Shown here piece by piece: positions 26,193 to 39,493 of a stretch of DNA of 64,000 nt. Under the pieces are notes generated by a model. The model was not told where the DNA came from. It searched no databases and saw only the letters and a program-made list of their open reading frames with translations. The stretch comes from Salticus scenicus (lineage: Eukaryota; Arthropoda; Arachnida; Araneae; Salticidae), in the NCBI GenBank assembly GCA_963930645.1, contig OZ005651.1:326873527-326937526 (forward strand), in the 5' to 3' direction. Every line of letters starts with the position of its first letter. Position 1 is the stretch's first letter. Both the position numbers and the translations under genes were made by a program.

Positions 26193-29100
26193 GTAAACAA
26201 GTCATGAGAATTAATGGGTTAAATCTAGATGTCATCTTCGAGTATTTTTATTAGATGCAAGTCATAATGCAAATTGCTTTTTAGATAACTTGGGATCATA
26301 TTCAGAATCACATCAGTGCATATTGCTTGCATAGTCGCAGCTGACAATTCTAGAAATTTATGTAATTTTAGCACATTTTCTCTTACTTTACAAATTTTTG
26401 TCTTTTATTAAAGAAAGAGCTCCTTTAAATTTGCTATTCATTTAAAAACAAAGATTCTACACGGTATTTTACTGATATGATATTAAATATTTATAAACAA
26501 CTAATCACATTTAAAATTTCAATTTTACATTAAAATTCATTCAAGAATTTGTAAGTACTAATAAATATGCATACCGTTTTAATCTTATGAAATTCAATTA
26601 TATTTTGTGATTTCTTTTTCAGATTAACTCTTCGTTTGTCTTGTCATATGACATTCCGTCACTATCCATTAGATACTCAGCGTTGTTGGGTTGTTCTAGG
26701 AACTTGTAAGTATTAACTAATTTATAGAAAAATGCAATGAAATACTGGCATTGAATGGTGATGTATAAATATATATTTAAGCAAACATTATAAAATACAT
26801 AAACAGAGAAAATTGTTTTGGATCAAAAAAATTCTGCATGACTATTCCTCAGGCGGTACAAAGGAATATAGTGTAAGTGTTTTGCTGCTTTCATGCAACA
26901 CTCGTACCTGCATTTTTCGGGGGGGGGGGGAGGTTGTTCTTATGCAGTTGGCTCACAGAGTTTTTATTATTCTCTAATTTTGACTCTAAAACGTTTTTAA
27001 TAATAATAATAATAATTATATATATAATTTTTTGACAGTTTAAATCGTTTATTTTATGTTTTTGCAGTAAGTTTTACTTATGAATTTTCTCACATTTATT
27101 AATTTTCTTGTAAGTTTTTGTTTAGTTATTTTGTTACATATTTTCAACTTTTATATGACTGAAAACATATATTATGATTTCTTATATATATATATATATA
27201 TATATTGTTACAATCGGTTTTATTTTTGTGGTGTTGGTATTAACATATATCTCTTAAATGCTAAAATTTTAATGTTAAAATTTATAATGATATCTATCAT
27301 ATATATATAATATCAGGAACAAAACAACTAGAGAAGAAAATAATTCCAACACGGCATTTTGAATTTCATAGGTTTTTAACGCGAATGTCTTATTAACTGT
27401 CTTTTAATAAGGTTTTTAATTCGTAATATTTTCTGTAAAAGGCGGCAATATCAAATCTATATACTTTTAAATTTCCTTATAAAGGAATGCAAATGTAAGT
27501 CATAACTTCATAAAAAATAAATAAATAAATAAATAAATAAGGAGGTGAAATTTAAAATGGGAGATAAAACAAAGACGATGAATAAATAAAATTGAAAAAT
27601 AATAATAATTACTCTTAATAGTAATACATGTTAAGTTATAAAAAGATGAATGTAACCCTTGTCTAATTAAGAAGCAGGTAATTTCCAAAATCATTTTCCT
27701 CATCGTACCCTTTTATTGAAATTACTTTTTTTTCCCCTTTTTTAAGAATATTTATTTGTCGGGGTTATTTTCTCCTGTACTCATAATCGAACATGTTTTC
27801 AGTTATAAAAACATTATTTTCAGATTATTTTCAAAGATTCAATAATAAATTAATATTAGGTCGTTGCAAAAGTTCGTGCGGACACGGATCATTTTATTGC
27901 CTCCAAAGACTAGAGCTTCTATCGCCGTGGTATACATTTGTTACCCGAAAAATGGGCAAAGGTTGTAGAAAGTAATGGAGAGTATTTTGATTAAAAATTG
28001 TCATTTGATTTGATGTATTTTTATGAAATGAAGCAATAAAAAACCGCACGAACTTTTGCAACGACCTAATATAATTTTTTAACCACTATTTTTTCTGACA
28101 TTAGAAATTTAAGAAAAAAGGTGCAAACAATTTAGCTGAAACTAACTTAAAAATGTAATATAACTCCAAATTTAAAATGAAATTTTTGGAATTGTTAATT
28201 TTTTAAATGAAAGCTAAAATGAAGAACGTAACTTACTTCTAATTTTTTTTTAAAAGAGATTTTTATTTTTTATAATTGCACATCGTAGAAACATAATTCG
28301 AATTAGAAAATGTATTAAAATCAACTATAATTTTCATATATGATGTGAGTTTTTAGAAAGAATAGTTTAAATATTTAATTACGAAGTTTAATTTTTATTC
28401 TATAAACCTAGCTTTTCCTAGTACTTATATTTAGTTTTAAAAAATGTCATAAGAAAAAAATATAACAAGCTCCAAAATGACTTATTGGTTTAACATACAT
28501 TGAAAATTTTAGTTTTTGTGATCAAGATACAAAGTATTATCATAAAGTTTTAAAAACTGCAGTTAAAATACAGCTCCAAAGATCTGCGCTTCTTTTTGCT
28601 GGCACTCAATAACTGCTTTTGGTTGTTTTATGACCTCTATTAGCTATAACTGATTTTTAGTGTATGTTTAACAGTTTGAGTGAAAGCGACGATAGTAGTT
28701 ACTTGTCATTAGAAAAATATTGTCCTGTGTCTCAGAAGAAATATCAAAAATATCCCACATTTCTAAGTTAAATACAAATAAAAGATTTTTTTTAATTTAT
28801 AACCAAATTATGAGAGAATGTTTTAAAAGTGATAAAAATGCAATTTAAATGCAACTCAAAAAATTTGCACTCAATTTTACTAGCATTCGATAACTGCTCT
28901 TAACAGTTTTATGACTTTTATTTTGACAAAGGTGTTCCTTTTTTTTTCCTTTCACGAATGTATCTAGTATCCCCCAATGGTTATATATTCTAGGAGTCTC
29001 AACTTCCCTTTCTTAAACAAAATTAATTTTTTATATTATTTTCTTCTTTATTTAATTCGGGATAAATTAAAGCAAAGTATATTATTTAAAAAAAAAAAAT

Positions 29101-32100
29101 AGTATTCAAAATATAAGATACTATGACACCCTGGAGTTCTTTCTGTAAAATTACGTAAAAGATAAGATGTAGTTATATAAACGATTCTCGTTTGTCTAAC
29201 AACAGGAGGAAAATATCCGCATGTAAGTCAACTGAGTTATATGCAGTAATATGAAATCTCTCTACTGCAGCACGCCGTAAAAGTGAAATTACATAAAATA
29301 AGCATAATAAACGGAGCAGTTTTTGACACATGGTTGTAAAATCAATTTCTCGGTTTTCATTTGCATTATGACAAAATAATAATGAAAATGGTCGGGAAAA
29401 AAAATTACATTTCTATGAATCAAGTAGAGATTTATGATCTACCCAGCAATTATTGTAGTTAAACAAATACAGTTAAATATTTATTAATAAAGGTGAATGT
29501 AAAGATATTTTTCACTTCATAATTTCATTAATATTATACATACTTTCATTTTAGGTTATATTTCAGCGTCCTAATGTTCTATTAATAACATTGAAAAACA
29601 AGTTGTAGCTATTTTACATGACATAATTTTTTCTAAAGCAGTTTATCTTGATGATTTCTGCTCTCTAAACTGGAAGGTGGGAGTGGAAGTGTCGAGCTCG
29701 ATCCCAGGTAGCGCTCGTCTACCTAGCCCCTTGGATTTTTACGCAGTTTTTTCCGAAACTCGTGTGAATACGGGCTAGGACCTCTTAGAAAGATTCCCTC
29801 AGAGAGCATCCCTTCTCAGGTCCAGGTCTTAACCCGAACACCAATACTTTGCTGATTTCAAATTTGTAATCTGTTTTGTAATCAGCTTTTGTAAATATCA
29901 CTGAATGAAGATGATTGTAAAAGGGAACTATCAACTGCCTGGTAAACATTCTTAACACTTTCACCACCGGCATACTTCCTTTTTTAAAACTGATTGTCGG
30001 GGAATGTAGAAGTAAACTCAAGATAGTTGCCGCAAACATTTCATGATTAAACACGGATAAAAAATTAGATATAATGTTTTGAAATGTTGCTCTTGTAATT
30101 ATCTGAAGCTTGAAATGAAGATTAGTCATAAAATATTAGAACGAACTTATAATACTATCGAAGAAATTAATACCCTAAAAATAATATCGAAATAATACTA
30201 AAATATTGTTTCCATAGAAATTCTTTAGATGACATGACTTTATATCAGCGGTAACTAGGAACAGAATCTGAAAAGACGCGAATTTACGTCAGCGGCAACT
30301 AGCTATTGAAGGTAAAATGACGTGAATTCACGTTAGCGGTCGTGAATATGTTAATAGTTTGACTTTAAAGATTTTCTATTTTTAGAGTCCAGTATCAGTG
30401 AATTTTGAGTTTACAATATTTCGTTGTTTCTTTCGCATTACACTCACATCTGCTTATCTTATCTAATGCAGGGTCTGGCTTAATTATTTCTAACTTAAAC
30501 AATTATTGTTGCTATCCAATTTATGCTTAGTGTTTATGTGCTTTCTTCCTCTTTCAATATCAGTTTTTCGTTGCTTTTAACTGCTTTTTATTAAAAACCT
30601 ATCTTCGTAATTTATACGTTTGAGTTTATTACTAGAATTAAACTTTTCTCTCTTTATGGTAACTAGCATTACTGAAAAGAAGCACATAGGCATTTTGTGT
30701 TTAGAATAACTTAAAATTGTTTTATTTGCGTATAAAACTATTGATATAACAGTAAAATATGCATTAAATGTATGCACTTGTATATGTTTTTCATAACCAT
30801 TTTATATTTTTAAACCATTAAATCATAACCTAGGTAAAATTTTTCGGGCCATTACGTTTCGCCTGCGAGTGTGAGCCCTTCTTACGACATGTGATATTCT
30901 TTTCTAGATGCTCAAACTATGGATCAAGTTGTAATTAGCTGGCAGAAAGAGCACCCAATAACAATAGAACAAAATCTAGAACTTCCAGAATTTGATATGG
31001 TTGCACAACCCCCTGGATCTTTTAAAAGAGAAATTGATACAGGTAACAAAACAACGAAAAATAATTTTCTAAATCGAAAAAAAAAATGTTAATTTTTACA
31101 TTTAAATAATGCCATTTTCAGTGACTAAATCATAGTTGTGGTGGTTTCTTAAGTATAATTAATAAGATTAAGTAAAGAAACATGCTGAAAATTTACATTG
31201 CTATAACACAGGGCTCTAGAAATCAATTTTTATTAAAATATTTACTTATTGCACTTCATTGATCTTAAAATATTTACATCATAATGCATATTTTTCCCCA
31301 TCGAAATTATAAAAGCGCATGTAAAATAAATATTTCTGCTTGAGGTATTCAATACTAACTTAAGAGGAAAAGCAAGAGAAAAAAAAATATCCAAACGTGC
31401 AATTGAATAGCAACATTAAAAATTAATTTAATTCAAATAAACGTGAAAATTTTCATTTCTCAAATTCTTCACTTAGCACTGTTCAAATTACCGAATTTAC
31501 TTGAAAATGCGTAATATTTAATGGCATTTGACCATAACATGCATTAAAACAGAATACAATCAAGGTATTTGTTTATGTAAAATTTTCATTTCCATCATGT
31601 AGCACAGAATTTTACTGATATTCAATTTACACTCATTTATGGATTAAAAAACATAATACAATATCATATATTATAATCCAGTATAATGTATTGTTACATA
31701 ATGTAATGTAACATAGATTAATATATAAAATAACATAATACAAGGTGCATTTAAAAAGCAGTGGCAATGGACCAATAACTCAGAAAATAAGCAATATTTG
31801 TTAACATATTTACGTTTATCTTAAAGCTCTTTATCACCATAAAAATAACTAACCGCCTGCTTTACACAGTCCTCTAATATCTTCACTAGATTCAGGCGTA
31901 TGTTCCATGTCGCTTGCGATGTTGCCTTAATACACTACACCAATGCCACGCCACCAGTTTTTCACTAGATTAGGAAAACAAAAGCTGAATTCTTCACCGT
32001 TGACGGAAGATAATTTGGCAGTAGTAGCATAATTTCTACAAAAGTTTCAAATTCTTTGCCTTTCAAATTCTTTGTCATACCAAACAAGAAAGAATGACAG

Positions 32101-35100
32101 GGACAAAATCAAGTGAATACGAAGAGTGTGGCTTAGCTGTCTATCCCCCCCCCCCCCCCAAAAAAAAAAAAAAAAAAAAAATTGATATTGCTGTGTGAAG
32201 CCTGGCGTTTTTGCGGACCAAAATAAATTCATTTGAAGACCAAACATTAGGTTGTTTCTTACACATTTTATCAAACAAAACCAAATATTGGCTTTTGGCT
32301 CTTCGCGATTTGAGCTTCGGCCATCATACTATTTGTTGTTCTGGAAAAACACAGAAATAAAATACATATAATTTAAAAAAATAAATACATAATTTTGACA
32401 GTCAATATTTAATAAATATGGACACAGTAATATTTTTCAATAAGTTTTTTTTTTAATTTGGGCCAAAGGTTTAATGTCACTACTCTTTATATGATATGAA
32501 AGGATGATATGATATGATATGATAGACTTTGTATGGTATAAAAATACCCATTGATGGTAATGAACAATCAAGCTATCAAAGTATCCACTAATAATAAATG
32601 ATTTTAAAAAAGAAAATATAAGATTTTTTTTTAGATAAAACTTACCGTTTCTCTATTTATATATCAAATAGAAACTGGCCTTTGGTAATATCATTATAAT
32701 TTAAAACTTTTCAAAATTATTCACAAATTTAAATAGAATGAACTATAAATTGTTTAAAGTTTCTTTAATCTTCATGTCAATGTAATTTAAAATAGAACTA
32801 TGCTTTTTAAGTACTTGAAAAAAAAAAAAAAAAAAAAAAAAAAACTTCTTTTGCTAGATGACACTTTTTCTCTGAAAATGACTCGATACAATTGTGAAGA
32901 TTATATAAAATTATATTTTGTTTCGAATATGTTTGGGTTTCTATAGTAATATTATAATTTAAATCTTTTTAAAATCATTCGTAAATTTATATTTAAATAC
33001 AATGGGCTATAAATTACATAAAATTGTCTTTAAATTTCATGTTAATGTAATTTAAAATAGAACTAAAAATAAAACTTTAAAATAGAAACTAACTTTGTTA
33101 AAAAGACACTTTTTTTTCACTTTTCTCTAAAAAGGACTTGATAAGATACAACTGTGACGATTATACAAAATTATATTTTATTCTGAATATTTTTGTTTTT
33201 TGATAATACCATTATAATTTAAATCTTTTCAAAATTCATTCACAAATTTGTATTTAAATAGAATGGACTATAAATTACTTAAAGTTGTCTTTAAATTCTA
33301 TGTCGAAGTAATTTAAAATAAAACTATGCCTTATTAAGAGTACCTTCATTTTCTTTCTTTTTAACTTCTTATTGTTAGTTGATACATTATCTCTAAAAAA
33401 GGACTTGATGTAATTACGGAGTTAATACAAAATTATTTTTTATTCAGGATATTGTTAAGTTATACAATAAAAAATTTAGTATGTATAAAAAATATTACTT
33501 TTTTCTAAAAAAAAGAAAAATATTTGATTTACTTACAAATTCTTCATTTCTTATTTCTTGCCATCGTTAAATTTTGTATTGTTGTCTATGGTAATACTCT
33601 ATTTCTTGCTACATTAATTTATGAATTTACAATTTTCCTCAAATATTGAAATGTCATTTAAAGTTTTGAGTGAATTACCTTTTTGAAAAATGATATCAAA
33701 GTACACTATTTATATTTACAAATTTTAGACTTTTTTTTTCTTTTCTAAATTTACAAAAATATGTTTTAAGGCATGGTAATATAAATATTGTTAAGAAGCA
33801 TGCAATTTACATTGCTAGAGAACTAAACAAATATTTTTATTTTCTTAAATATCGATGAATTTGATATAACTAATATCTAGATAATAACCTTAAATCCGAA
33901 TTTATTAAAATATTTTATTTTTGCAGGTGCTTTTAGTTTTCTCAACGTAAGTTTCCTCTTTGTCAGACAAAACGGATACCATTTAGTACAAACTTACTTA
34001 CCCACTTTCCTCATCGTCATGATATCATGGGTATCATTTTGGTTACATGTCGATGCAACACCCGCCAGAGTCACACTGGGTGTAACAACCCTATTGACTC
34101 TTACAACTGTAGCTTCTGGTATCAGGACTCAGTTACCCCCTGTTTCTTACGTGAAAGCCATAGATGTTTGGATTGGAGCTTGTTCAGTTATGGTATTTGG
34201 AGCTTTGCTTGAATTTACTCTGGTCAATTATTTATCTAGAAGAAAAGTAAGGCAACCTGAGCAGAAAGCAACTTTAAAAATGTTTGGAGTAAGTTAGTTA
34301 TAGAATAGTAAATATCATTTTAAAATGTGCTTATTTATAAAACTCGTGTTATGAAAATATTTAAATATTTTGTTAAAAATTATTCAAAATTTTTCATTTC
34401 TGTGATATTTTATAACATACAGCAAAGGTAACTCTCAGGGTCGTAGGAAACTATGATACACGAAAACGTTTCGAGCAATTTTTGAGCAGACTACCGATTC
34501 TAGGTTCAAATCACCACAACTCCCAATATAATATGAGTTGGGCATACAAACTTTTTTTTTTCTGGCTAATCATAAAAATAAAAAATGTTCTTACAAGCAA
34601 TTGCTTCTGCGATTAATCAGAGGAAATGTCTTTATAAGCATGAAGAAAAAAAAAAAAAAAAAAAAAAAACGATGAACGAGTGCATTTTGAGATAGACTGA
34701 ACGCCGTGAAAGCCAGCGGCCTTTGGCTCAATATTTGCAACCCTCTTTAAAATTTCAATCTCCAGAGTTTAGGAGAAAAATTGTCTCAAGCAAAAGTTAT
34801 GCGAAAAGTTGTTGTGTATAATAGCATCATAAGAGACTGTGTTTTTTAGAAATAACTGTTTTCAAAAAATTATACTTTGCAATGTTTTTCTAAGATTTAA
34901 AAGAAATATTTCGATTAAAAAATAGTGATTCTGGAAAATGGAGGACACTCTATATTCTCACAAAGTTTAAAAACATGAAATTGAACATTCAAGTAATGAA
35001 TATCAGCTTTAAAGCTTAATTTTAACTGTCTTTATTTCAAATTTTAGAATTTACATTATGCTTTTATACATACTTATATATAGTTCAAGAAAAAATGTGT

Positions 35101-35479
35101 ATTTATATTTATTGTAAGAATAATTTCAAAATTCTTTCGATATTTTGATATTTAAATTTGTGTGTTGTATAAATTGGTTATGCATTGAACTTTATAAAAA
35201 GCCTTTTAGTTTATCCTTTTAATTTGTAAATGAGTTTTCGATTTATACAAAATATTTTATGTTTTCTTGATTTTGACAGAAATTTTGAATTATCAAAAAA
35301 GTTATACATAATGTTTATTATACATGTATAATAATTCATATATTTTAGCAAACCTCTTCCTAAAAGTATTAAAAAATTAACTCTATATGTATAATGAAAT
35401 GCTTTAAAATAAATATTATATACTCAAGACGTTTATAACAAATTCTAACAATGTATCATAATTACCATATATTATTTCA

Positions 35480-35514
<35 letters not shown>

Positions 35515-38500
35515 TAACTGATAGGCAAAAATATTTTCTCTAAAACTGAAACGAATATACAAAACAAAACTAACAGCTGTATTCGCCATTAACTTCGACT
35601 TCCGGTTGAACGTAAAACCCAACAGACGCTTAGGGACAGGGTATAACTTTTTAGCAAAATTTAGGGCACTGCTCCTGTCATTTAGCAACAATCTCAGCTA
35701 AAAGGCTGAGAATCCCGAACTTCACACTATTTATAGTTTTTGTCAGTAGATGGCAAGAAGCAACGCGTCAGATTTTGCTTGGATTGTCATGACGTGTCAA
35801 CTTCGGTTCTATATTGAACTTTCTTTTCATCTGAGTTTTTACCTTCCGTGAGCGTCAATGGGGCATTTTCTGCCTCTGAAAACTTTATCGTCACTTCTAG
35901 GAGGGATAATTGGCATGGAAAACTTGAATTTCTTTTGTAAAATTCTTCAAAAGGCAATAAAAATAATGTCATTGGTTGTCCACAAGTTCAAAAGTTCATG
36001 GGTTCTATCGTAGGAAAACAGTTAATATGATATTAAAGACTTAAATTAAACTATTATTAAAGTAATATAGTAAATAATTAATTATATGTATTAACAATTT
36101 ATATATATTCTTGCTTAAGGCAGCGATGAACGTTATAAATCTTTTTTGTAAATCACTGTCTTAGAGTTTAAAAAAAAAAAAAAAAAAAATTGCATTTGAA
36201 ATATAACAATGGTACGAAGATTAAACTTTTTCGAAAAATAATTAAAAGATAACTTTTTTTAATGCTCTGTGCTTATTAGTTTTCAATTTTTTCGCTCGAT
36301 TTTACTTTATTATAATTTATGTATATAGTCTAAACATACTTGGCTGTTTAGATTAATTGATAAGATTTATTTATTCTTTTAATATATATTTTTATGTGTG
36401 AATGCCGAAATTTCATACTAATTTATAACATTTAAACATAAAAATATTTTCGAAAAATTGACTTATCAATCATTCCACAAAGTAGTACCCAAATATGTTT
36501 ACAACAATAGAGAGAGAAAAGATAAAAACCAGCGTAGAACAACTTAAAAATTTTCAAAAAAATTTCTTTCCTTAAATTTCAGTATAATTTATATTGATAC
36601 ATTTCAAAACATCTGTATGTAAATTTTTACAGCCATGAGACAATATTTTAAAAAAGATTTATAAAGTCGACCTTCGCTTAATGTAAATGATATGCCCTCT
36701 GGTGAGTTTGAATAAATAAACATTCATATACAGAGTAACCAACCGTCCGGATTTTTGAGTACCAATAACTTTTTATACAAATATTAGCTTTATTTAATAA
36801 CGATAATACGGTGATTTAATATTAAGAATATAACTTATACACGCTGAGGAAAAAATATACCGCCTTCGTCTAGAATGAATAAGGGGCCATTTTCTAAATC
36901 CCTTAACTAGAAATATAGATTTCCGAGCGATGCGCATAAGACATGCCAATAAACTGCCAATAAAAATTAAAGACGCGAATAATGCATGCAATATAGTATC
37001 ACAGAATATCAAAGTCAGTGAACACATACGACTGTATTCACCAATAACTTCAACTCCCGGTTGAACACGAAAACTTGAAAAGCGCATAAAGTCCGGGTAC
37101 AGCTTTTCAGCAAAATTTGATGCGTTGCTTATGCCATCTAGCGGCATTGTTACTTTCAGATTTTTCAGCGGAAAATAACGAATGAAAGATTATATGAAAT
37201 CTTCGTCGCTAGATGGCAGAAGGAGACGGTCAAATTTTATTAGAAAGCTGTACCCTGCCTTTAAACGCTTTTGAAGTTTTTACGTTGAACCGAGAGTTGA
37301 AGTTAATGGTGAATACAGCCGTTAGGCTGTTATTCACCAATAACTTCAACTCCCGGTTGAATACGAAAATCTGTAAAGCGTATAAATACGGGGTGAAAAT
37401 TTTCAGCAAATTTTGAGCAAATTTTCACGCGTTATTTCTGCCATCTAGCGTTATAGTTATCAATGCAAAAAAACCCTTAACGGGTTAAAAGTTTGTGACG
37501 CAGCACTGTACTTTATGGCTATAAGAATTAGAAATACGGGTCTTAAAAATAATGATATCAAATTTTCAGTGACGCTTTGCTATTAATTAAAAAATACAGA
37601 GATTTTCTTATTTGAATTTGTTTTTTCTTCTATTTATTTTTACAGTGCAAACGTTATTTTCAACATAAAATAATATATAACATTTACTCACCGATACCCT
37701 TTCATTCACATCTCTTATAATATCAAAATATGTGATTTAAAAGAAATGATGTGAAATTCCAGCAACGCAGTGATGTTACACTAAATGATTTGTTTTTAAA
37801 TTCCGATGCAATTATTTTGTTTTGCATATTAAAGTATATGTGCACATTGAAATATTGCTTTTAATTTTCAAATACGCAATCAAATATATCACTTTCATTA
37901 AGTTTATATTATGTACTGAAATGTATTTATTTCAATGAATTATTTTATCTTTTGCGTCCTGCCATCCAAAACTACAACTAAAAATTTCGCAAATTTTTTT
38001 GGCAGCACACTATCTATTTGCATGCTTTTTCAATTAATTTGGATAAGATGGCACAAAATAAACATTTCCATAAATTTTACTTACAGTTTTGGATAGCGTG
38101 ACGCAAAAGATAAAATAATTCATTTAAATAAATACATTTCAGTACATAATATAAACTTAATGAAAGTGATATATTTGATTGCATATTTGAAAATTAAAAG
38201 CAATATTTCAATGTGCAAATATACTTTAATATGCAAAACAAAATAATTGCATTGGAATTTAAAAACAAATCATTTAGTGTAACATCACTGCTTTGCTGGA
38301 ATTTCATATCATTTCTTTTAAAACACATATTTTGATATTATAAGAGTTGTGAATGAAAAGGTATCGGTGAGTAAATGTTATATATTATTTATGTTGAAAA
38401 TAACGTTTACACTGTAAAAATAAATAGAAGAAAAAAACAAATTCAAATAAGAAAATCTCTGTATTTTTTAATTAATAGCAAAGCGTCACTGAAAATTTGA

Positions 38501-39451
38501 TATCATTATTTTTAAGACCCTTATTTCTAATTCTTATAGCCATAAAGTACAGTGCTGCGTCACAAACTTTTAACCCGTTAAGGGTTTTTTGCATTGATAT
38601 CATTACTTTTTAGGGGTTAATGATTAAAATGTAAAATTTTAAAGTAAAATGTTGTAAGGATTTGACAGTAATTTTCCAAAATACTTAACACCATGGGAGT
38701 GATGTTCAGATCCTCCTTTGGAAACTCTGATAATTCTGAAAAAAGATGCTTAATCAATTTGAGGGAAATTTTGTTTGGTTTAAAATTAATTCAGATGGGG
38801 AAAATAGGAGGGGGGCAATCAGTTAGACCACTTTGAAATTTTCATCGGGAAAACGTTTTTTAGAAAATGTTTTGTTGAATGTAGTTTTATTCCGATCTGG
38901 TTAAATATACTGTTCATAGTACCCACATTCTTCCTGGTATTTCGTAATCACGCTAGAATTCCTGAAAATTTTCTAAAACGTGGTGAAGGGATTTTGGACA
39001 TTGCCTCATTTTCTAAAATTGGGTTATGGGGGTAAAAAGTATTCTAAGAGATCTAACATTAAAGTTTTAAATGATAAGGATTTTTTAGCACTTCGAGAAA
39101 TCTTCTAGATACAATCAATTCACCGATACTTTTTTAAGGTTCTTTGGTAGTAGGTTTTAAGGCCAACTGACTACGCTAGGGCGTGACCTTCGAAATACTC
39201 AAGGCCGTGACACTTCCTAAGAGAGAAGGGGGGAAGGCAACATTTCCGTCCTATAGTACAGTTAATTTTTATTATTTTATATCCAAAATCTATCTGATAA
39301 TACATATTTAATCCAATGTTATTGCTTTATTTATTTTATGAATGCTTCATGAACATATTTTGAATGCTAATGATTATTTTTCCGAGCAATAGATGCGCAG
39401 CAGGATTTAAAATAAATAAAGAAAAATCAGATAATAAAAGAAAAAAGAATT

Positions 39452-39493
<42 letters not shown>

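Larger units (their letters stand above)
22725..26622 (+). other. Intron a-b of the channel gene
   Basis: 3.9 kb, GT...AG. It holds a 19-base poly-C tract near 23155, a tRNA-like SINE head (23513-23575), a perfect 30-bp hairpin (23613-23675), a palindromic MITE (24608-24897), long T tracts and otherwise unassigned AT-rich sequence. Confidence 0.85.
26706..30907 (+). other. Intron b-c of the channel gene
   Basis: 4.2 kb, GT...AG. It contains a mariner deletion derivative (27856-28069), a diverged direct repeat near 28560-28640 and 28850-28925 (both read ...TTT-GC-GGCACTCAATAACTGCT-like), a SINE (29671-29800) and a piggyBac-type MITE (29956-30350). The remainder is AT-rich and unassigned. Confidence 0.85.
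31043..33926 (+). other. Intron c-d of the channel gene
   Basis: 2.9 kb, GT...AG. It contains an eroded mariner transposase on the minus strand (31738-32330), poly-C/poly-A at 32146-32180, and an imperfect three-unit tandem repeat (32630-33460). The rest is AT-rich. Confidence 0.85.

Noticed and set aside
29785..30129. 114-codon frame on the minus strand
   Set aside because: Overlaps a SINE and a TTAA-flanked MITE; no recognisable domain.
37458..38599. piggyBac insertion with TTAA borders
   Set aside because: The inverted arms continue at full similarity beyond the TTAA words, so these are not the true borders; superfamily left open.
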